From: Alphaproteobacteria bacterium
Lineage (GTDB): Bacteria > Pseudomonadota > Alphaproteobacteria > JAEULC01
Assembly (NCBI GenBank): GCA_020851015.1
Contig: JADZDN010000153.1
Coordinates: 1-43,612 of the forward strand
Direction: 5' to 3'
DNA length: 43,612 bases
Shown here: piece by piece, positions 40,372 to 43,612 of the stretch
Layout: the number at the start of each line of letters is the position of its first letter
Position numbering within the stretch: the first letter of the stretch is position 1
The notes under the pieces: generated by a model
What the model was told of the DNA's origin: nothing
The model's input: only the letters and a program-made list of their open reading frames with translations
Databases searched by the model: none
Translations under genes and position numbers: made by a program

Positions 40372-41619
40372 GTGTCCAGCACGCCCGCAAAAGCCGACGC
40401 CGCCTGCCGTTTCTGCGGCGGTCCCCTGGTCGAGTTCGTCGACCTCGGCATGTCGCCGCTCTGCGAGAGCTTCCTCGCGAAGAGCCAGCTCAACACCATG
40501 GAGCCGTTCTTCCCGCTGGCGGCCTCGGTATGCCGCGACTGCCTTCTGGTGCAGTTGCAGGAATACGTCACGCCCGAGCATATCTTCACCGAGTACGCCT
40601 ATTTCGCCGCCTTCTCGGATGCCTGGCTGGAGCATGCGCGGCAGTACGTCGAGACGATCAGCGCCAAGTACGCGCTGGGTCCGAAGAGCCAGGTGATCGA
40701 GCTCGGCAGCAACGACGGCTACCTGCTGCAGTATTTCGTGAAGAAGGGCGTCCCGGTCCTCGGCATCGACCCTGCCGCCAACGTGGCGAAGTCGGCCGAG
40801 GCGCGCGGCGTGCCGACGCTGGTGCGCTTCTTCGGCACGGAAACCGCGCGCGAAGTGGTGGGCAAGGGGCTGCAGGCCGACCTGGTGCTGGGCAACAACG
40901 TGCTGGCGCAGGTGCCGGACCTCAACTCCTTCGTCGAGGGAATCCGCATCATCCTGAAGCCGACCGGGGTCTGCACGATCGAGTACCCGCACCTGCTGAA
41001 GACGATGCAGGGCAACCAGTTTGACCAGATCTACCACGAGCATTTCTCCTACTTCTCGGCGCTGACCACCGAGAAGATCGCGGCCGCGCACGGCTTGCGG
41101 CTGTTCGACGTGGAGGAACTCTGGACCCATGGCGGCTCGCTGCGCGTGCATCTCTGCCACGCCGGCAACAGCGCGCGCCCGACCCTGCCGTCGGTCCCGG
41201 CGCTGGTGCAGCGCGAGCGCGATGCGGGGCTGGACAAGCTCGAGACCTATGCCGCCTTCGCCGAGCAGGTGCGCGCGACCAAGCGCAATCTGCTGGCCTT
41301 CCTGGTCGATGCCAAGCGCCAGGGCAAGACGATCGCCGGCTATGGCGCGCCCGGCAAGGGCAACACGCTGCTGAACTACTGCGGCATCCGCGCCGATTTC
41401 ATCGACTACACGGTCGACCGCAACCCCTACAAGCACGGCAAGTATTTGCCGGGCACGCATATCCCGATCTTTGCGCCGGACCGGATCGCCGCGACCAAGC
41501 CCGACTATGTGCTGATCCTGCCGTGGAACCTGAAGGACGAGATCGTGGCGCAGCTTGCCTATGTGCGGCAGTGGGGAGCCAAGTTCATCGTGCCGATCCC
41601 CGAACTGGCCGTGCTGTAG
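40372..41619 (+). CDS. SAM-dependent C-methyltransferase with zinc-binding N-domain
   Basis: A 415-residue enzyme with the three-part layout of sugar C-methyltransferases (TylC3/NovU type). The N-terminal zinc domain has Cys12-x2-Cys15 and Cys54-x2-Cys57. The Rossmann core has SAM motif VIELGSNDGY (108-117). The C-terminal domain has IAGYGAPGKGNTLLNYCG, the family's 'fGA.gKGntlL'. HEHFSYFSALT supplies the catalytic-region Tyr/His. Such enzymes put a methyl group on C3 of keto-deoxysugar nucleotides. The start is GTG 40372 with AAGGG upstream. It leads a three-gene operon with a deacetylase and an SDR. Confidence 0.92.
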   Translation: MSSTPAKADAACRFCGGPLVEFVDLGMSPLCESFLAKSQLNTMEPFFPLAASVCRDCLLVQLQEYVTPEHIFTEYAYFAAFSDAWLEHARQYVETISAKYALGPKSQVIELGSNDGYLLQYFVKKGVPVLGIDPAANVAKSAEARGVPTLVRFFGTETAREVVGKGLQADLVLGNNVLAQVPDLNSFVEGIRIILKPTGVCTIEYPHLLKTMQGNQFDQIYHEHFSYFSALTTEKIAAAHGLRLFDVEELWTHGGSLRVHLCHAGNSARPTLPSVPALVQRERDAGLDKLETYAAFAEQVRATKRNLLAFLVDAKRQGKTIAGYGAPGKGNTLLNYCGIRADFIDYTVDRNPYKHGKYLPGTHIPIFAPDRIAATKPDYVLILPWNLKDEIVAQLAYVRQWGAKFIVPIPELAVL

Positions 41620-41632
41620 GCGGGCGGGACGC

Positions 41633-42286
41633 TTGCTGCGGCTCGTACTGCCGACCGACGATGCGCGGCCGCTGAAGCTGCTCTGCCTGGGCGCGCATGC
41701 CGACGATATCGAGATCGGCTGCGGCGGCACGGTGCTGCGCCTGGTCGCGGAACGGCCGGACGTCGTCGTGCGGTGGGTCGTCTTCAGCGGCGACGGCCGG
41801 CGCGACGCCGAGGCGCGGGCCAGCGCCGCCGACTTCCTGGCCGGCAGTGCCGCGCACGCGGTCGAGGTGATGAAGTTCCGCGACGGGTATTTCCCCTCGC
41901 AGCACGCCGAGATCAAGGACTGCTTCGAGGCCTTGAAGCGCGATTTCGATCCTTCGCTGGTGCTTACCCATTGGAACGGCGACGCGCACCAGGACCATCG
42001 CATCGTGTCCGAACTGACCGGCAACACGTTTCGCAACCACCTCGTGCTCCAGTACGAGATCCCGAAATACGACGGCGACACCGGAAGCCCGAACTTCTTC
42101 GTGCCGCTGAGCCGCGCGCAGGCCGCGCGCAAGGTGGCCCTGCTGGCCCGGCATTTCCCCAGCCAGCACGGGCGCGGCTGGTTCACCGACGAGACGTTCC
42201 TGGGCCTGGCGCGGCTGCGCGGCATCGGCTGCAACGCGCCGGAGGGCCTGGCCGAGGCGTTCTTCGCCAGCAAGGTCGTGTTCTGA
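41633..42286 (+). CDS. PIG-L/LmbE-family deacetylase
   Basis: A 217-residue zinc deacetylase. The metal motif is GAHADDIEIGCGG (His22, Asp25). The second site HWNGDAHQDHR carries another zinc His and the catalytic region. The family removes acetyl groups from N-acetylglucosaminyl lipids, thiol precursors and antibiotic or glycan intermediates. The only start consistent with the family N-terminus is TTG 41633, 13 nt after the methyltransferase stop with GGCGGGAC upstream; no ATG or GTG fits. The stop overlaps the SDR ATG (TGATG). With its neighbours it suggests modification of an amino sugar. Confidence 0.88.
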   Translation: MLRLVLPTDDARPLKLLCLGAHADDIEIGCGGTVLRLVAERPDVVVRWVVFSGDGRRDAEARASAADFLAGSAAHAVEVMKFRDGYFPSQHAEIKDCFEALKRDFDPSLVLTHWNGDAHQDHRIVSELTGNTFRNHLVLQYEIPKYDGDTGSPNFFVPLSRAQAARKVALLARHFPSQHGRGWFTDETFLGLARLRGIGCNAPEGLAEAFFASKVVF

Positions 42287-43092
42287 TGTACGAATCGCTG
42301 AAGGGCCGCGTCGTCCTGATGACCGGCGGCTCGCGCGGGCTGGGGCGCGACATGGCGCTGGCGCTGGCGGCGGCCGGGTCCAAGCTGGCGATCACCGGCC
42401 GCAGCGACAGCCAGTCCCTGAAGGACGCGGTCGCCGAGATCGCGGCGCAATCGGGCCGGGGCAGCGTGCTGGGCCTGGTCGCCGACGTGCGGTCGATGGC
42501 CGAATGCACGCGCGCCGTCACGCGCGCGATCGAACATTTCGGGCGCGTGGACGTGCTGGTCAACAACGCCGGCATGGGCATGCGCGGGATCAGCGAATCC
42601 TACATGGAGATCCCGCCGCGGTTCTACGACGCCGACCCCGCGGTGTGGGACGAGATCATCGCGACCAACGTCAACGGCATGTTCTACATGGCGCGGATCG
42701 CCGTGCCGCCGATGGTGGCGCGCGGCTTCGGCAAGGTCATCAATATCTCCACCAGCACCGGCGTGCTGACGCGCAAGGGCCTGTCGCCCTACGGCCCGTC
42801 GAAGGCGGCGATGGAATCGCTGTCGCGCATCTGGGCCGTCGACCTGGAAGGAACCGGCGTCGACGTGAACGTTTTCCTGCCGGGCGCCGCGACTGATACC
42901 GATATCCTGCCGGAATCGCGCCGCCGCGCCGGCAACATGCTGCCGGTCTCGGTCATGCGGCCGGGAATCCTGTGGCTCTGCGCCGACGAGTCGAACGGCA
43001 TGACCGGCGGGCGCTATGTCGCGCGGCTTTGGGACCCCAAGCTGCCGCCCGCCGAGGCGGCTTCGCGGGCCAGCGAGAAGCTGTTCGCCTAG
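42286..43092 (+). CDS. Short-chain dehydrogenase/reductase
   Basis: A classical SDR of 268 residues. The cofactor motif is TGGSRGLG (13-20), followed by NNAG, the catalytic Ser in ISTSTG, and the Tyr/Lys pair in YGPSK. The segment GMGMRGISESYMEIPPRFYDA before NVNGMF is slightly extended relative to the family core. The likely reaction is NAD(P)-dependent oxidation or reduction of a hydroxyl, perhaps on a sugar. ATG overlaps the deacetylase stop. Its stop codon overlaps that of the convergent epimerase gene within CTAG. Confidence 0.92.
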   Translation: MYESLKGRVVLMTGGSRGLGRDMALALAAAGSKLAITGRSDSQSLKDAVAEIAAQSGRGSVLGLVADVRSMAECTRAVTRAIEHFGRVDVLVNNAGMGMRGISESYMEIPPRFYDADPAVWDEIIATNVNGMFYMARIAVPPMVARGFGKVINISTSTGVLTRKGLSPYGPSKAAMESLSRIWAVDLEGTGVDVNVFLPGAATDTDILPESRRRAGNMLPVSVMRPGILWLCADESNGMTGGRYVARLWDPKLPPAEAASRASEKLFA

Positions 43093-43612
43093 CGCGACGC
43101 CGTGGCCATCGCCTGGGCGGCGGGCTTGGCGGCCGGCTCGTCCAGCGCCTGCCAATAGAAATCCCGGTCGATCTGCCCGGTGCCGATCAGGTGCTTCCAC
43201 TGCTCCAGCCGGGTGAAGCCGCGGAACTGGAACATCTCCTTGGTCATCCCGATCCGCCGGAAGATGTCGTGGAGCTGGCGCGCGCCGCGCTCGGCCGACC
43301 ACTGGCAGCGGAATTCCGGCAGGTGGCGGCGGATCTTGGCGAACGAGGTGCGATAGCTGCGGTTGTCGCCGCCGGGCTTGCCCATCGTCACGGTCGATCC
43401 GTCGAAGATCCTGCCGACGATCTCGGCGATCTCGCGGATGCGGTAGTTCTGCGCGTCGTCGCCGACGTTGAATATCTGGTTGTGCACCTGTCCCACCGGC
43501 GCCTCGAGCGCCAGCGCCACGGCCTGGCAGATGTCGTTGACATGCACCAGCGGGCGCCAGGGCGTGCCGTCGCTCGTCATCTTGATCTGCCTGGTGGTCC
43601 AGGCGAGCCCGG
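43089..43612 (-). CDS. NAD-dependent sugar epimerase/dehydratase, partial
   Basis: The last about 174 residues of an extended SDR; the gene runs off the right edge, so its N-terminal Rossmann part is not visible. SDGTPWRPLVHVNDICQAV is the conserved 'dG...R.fvhV.D' block, and HNQIFNVGDDAQNYRIREIAEIV is the typical 'fNvg' and helix. QWSAERGARQLHDIFRRIG continues the C-terminal domain. Family members epimerise, dehydrate or reduce nucleotide-activated sugars. It fits with the adjacent methyltransferase and deacetylase. An internal ATG at 43580 is not the true start. Confidence 0.88.
   Translation of the reverse strand, partial: GLAWTTRQIKMTSDGTPWRPLVHVNDICQAVALALEAPVGQVHNQIFNVGDDAQNYRIREIAEIVGRIFDGSTVTMGKPGGDNRSYRTSFAKIRRHLPEFRCQWSAERGARQLHDIFRRIGMTKEMFQFRGFTRLEQWKHLIGTGQIDRDFYWQALDEPAAKPAAQAMATASR

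Noticed and set aside
1..43612. tRNA, rRNA, riboswitch, insertion sequence or replication origin
   Set aside because: None was recognised by eye on either strand; a dedicated RNA search was not possible here.

Overview
The window is very GC-rich DNA (I estimate high 60s percent) with dense, strand-clustered genes, many 4-nt ATGA/GTGA overlaps, twin-arginine and Sec signal peptides on solute-binding proteins, and many ABC importers beside small-molecule catabolic genes. This is the style of a metabolically versatile soil or freshwater alphaproteobacterium (Hyphomicrobiales or Rhodospirillales-like). An intergenic palindrome at 1716-1798 resembles elements I know from that class. No rRNA, tRNA, CRISPR array, transposase or phage gene was seen, so the genus cannot be fixed.

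Layout. (1) 3-593: glutamine-rich repeat protein, cut at the left edge. (2) 696-8542 (+): AfuA/FbpA-type ABC importer (binding protein, ATPase, fused permease), then amidohydrolase, Gfo/Idh/MocA oxidoreductase, D-threonine-aldolase-like PLP enzyme and crotonase. (3) 8552-17421: a polyamine-type importer operon (two permeases, Tat-exported binding protein, a dimethylglycine/sarcosine-dehydrogenase-like flavoprotein, PotA-like ATPase), with a paralogous flavoprotein transcribed divergently. (4) 17464-20563 (-): a sugar-type importer without its own ATPase. (5) 20825-23882 (+): hydratase, HpaI-type aldolase and 2-hydroxyacid dehydrogenase, interrupted by a deletion scar between a TRAP permease remnant and a dienelactone-hydrolase remnant. 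(6) 24006-28929 (+): LysR regulator, then a three-subunit molybdenum hydroxylase followed by a MoaD/ThiS-like protein. (7) 36411-28936 (-): IclR regulator, HyuA, HyuB, and a TauABC-type importer; the first four junctions are 4-nt overlaps. (8) 36480-39566: S1P-lyase-like PLP enzyme (+), then class II aldolase and ACMSD-like amidohydrolase (-), with a divergent MarR regulator at 39638. (9) 40372-43612: sugar-C-methyltransferase-like enzyme, PIG-L deacetylase, SDR and a partial convergent epimerase, probably a glycan-modification locus.

Taken together this is a string of 'import plus degrade' modules, each pairing a solute importer with one to four catabolic enzymes and often a local regulator. 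No single gene is of an unknown class. The most original points are the paired demethylase-like flavoproteins around one importer (one with a remodelled C-terminus), the MoaD-like protein in the molybdenum hydroxylase operon, the coupled regulator-hydantoinase-transporter operon, the repeat that has become the start of an ATPase gene, and gene relics that record recent deletions. All substrates are inferred and untested.
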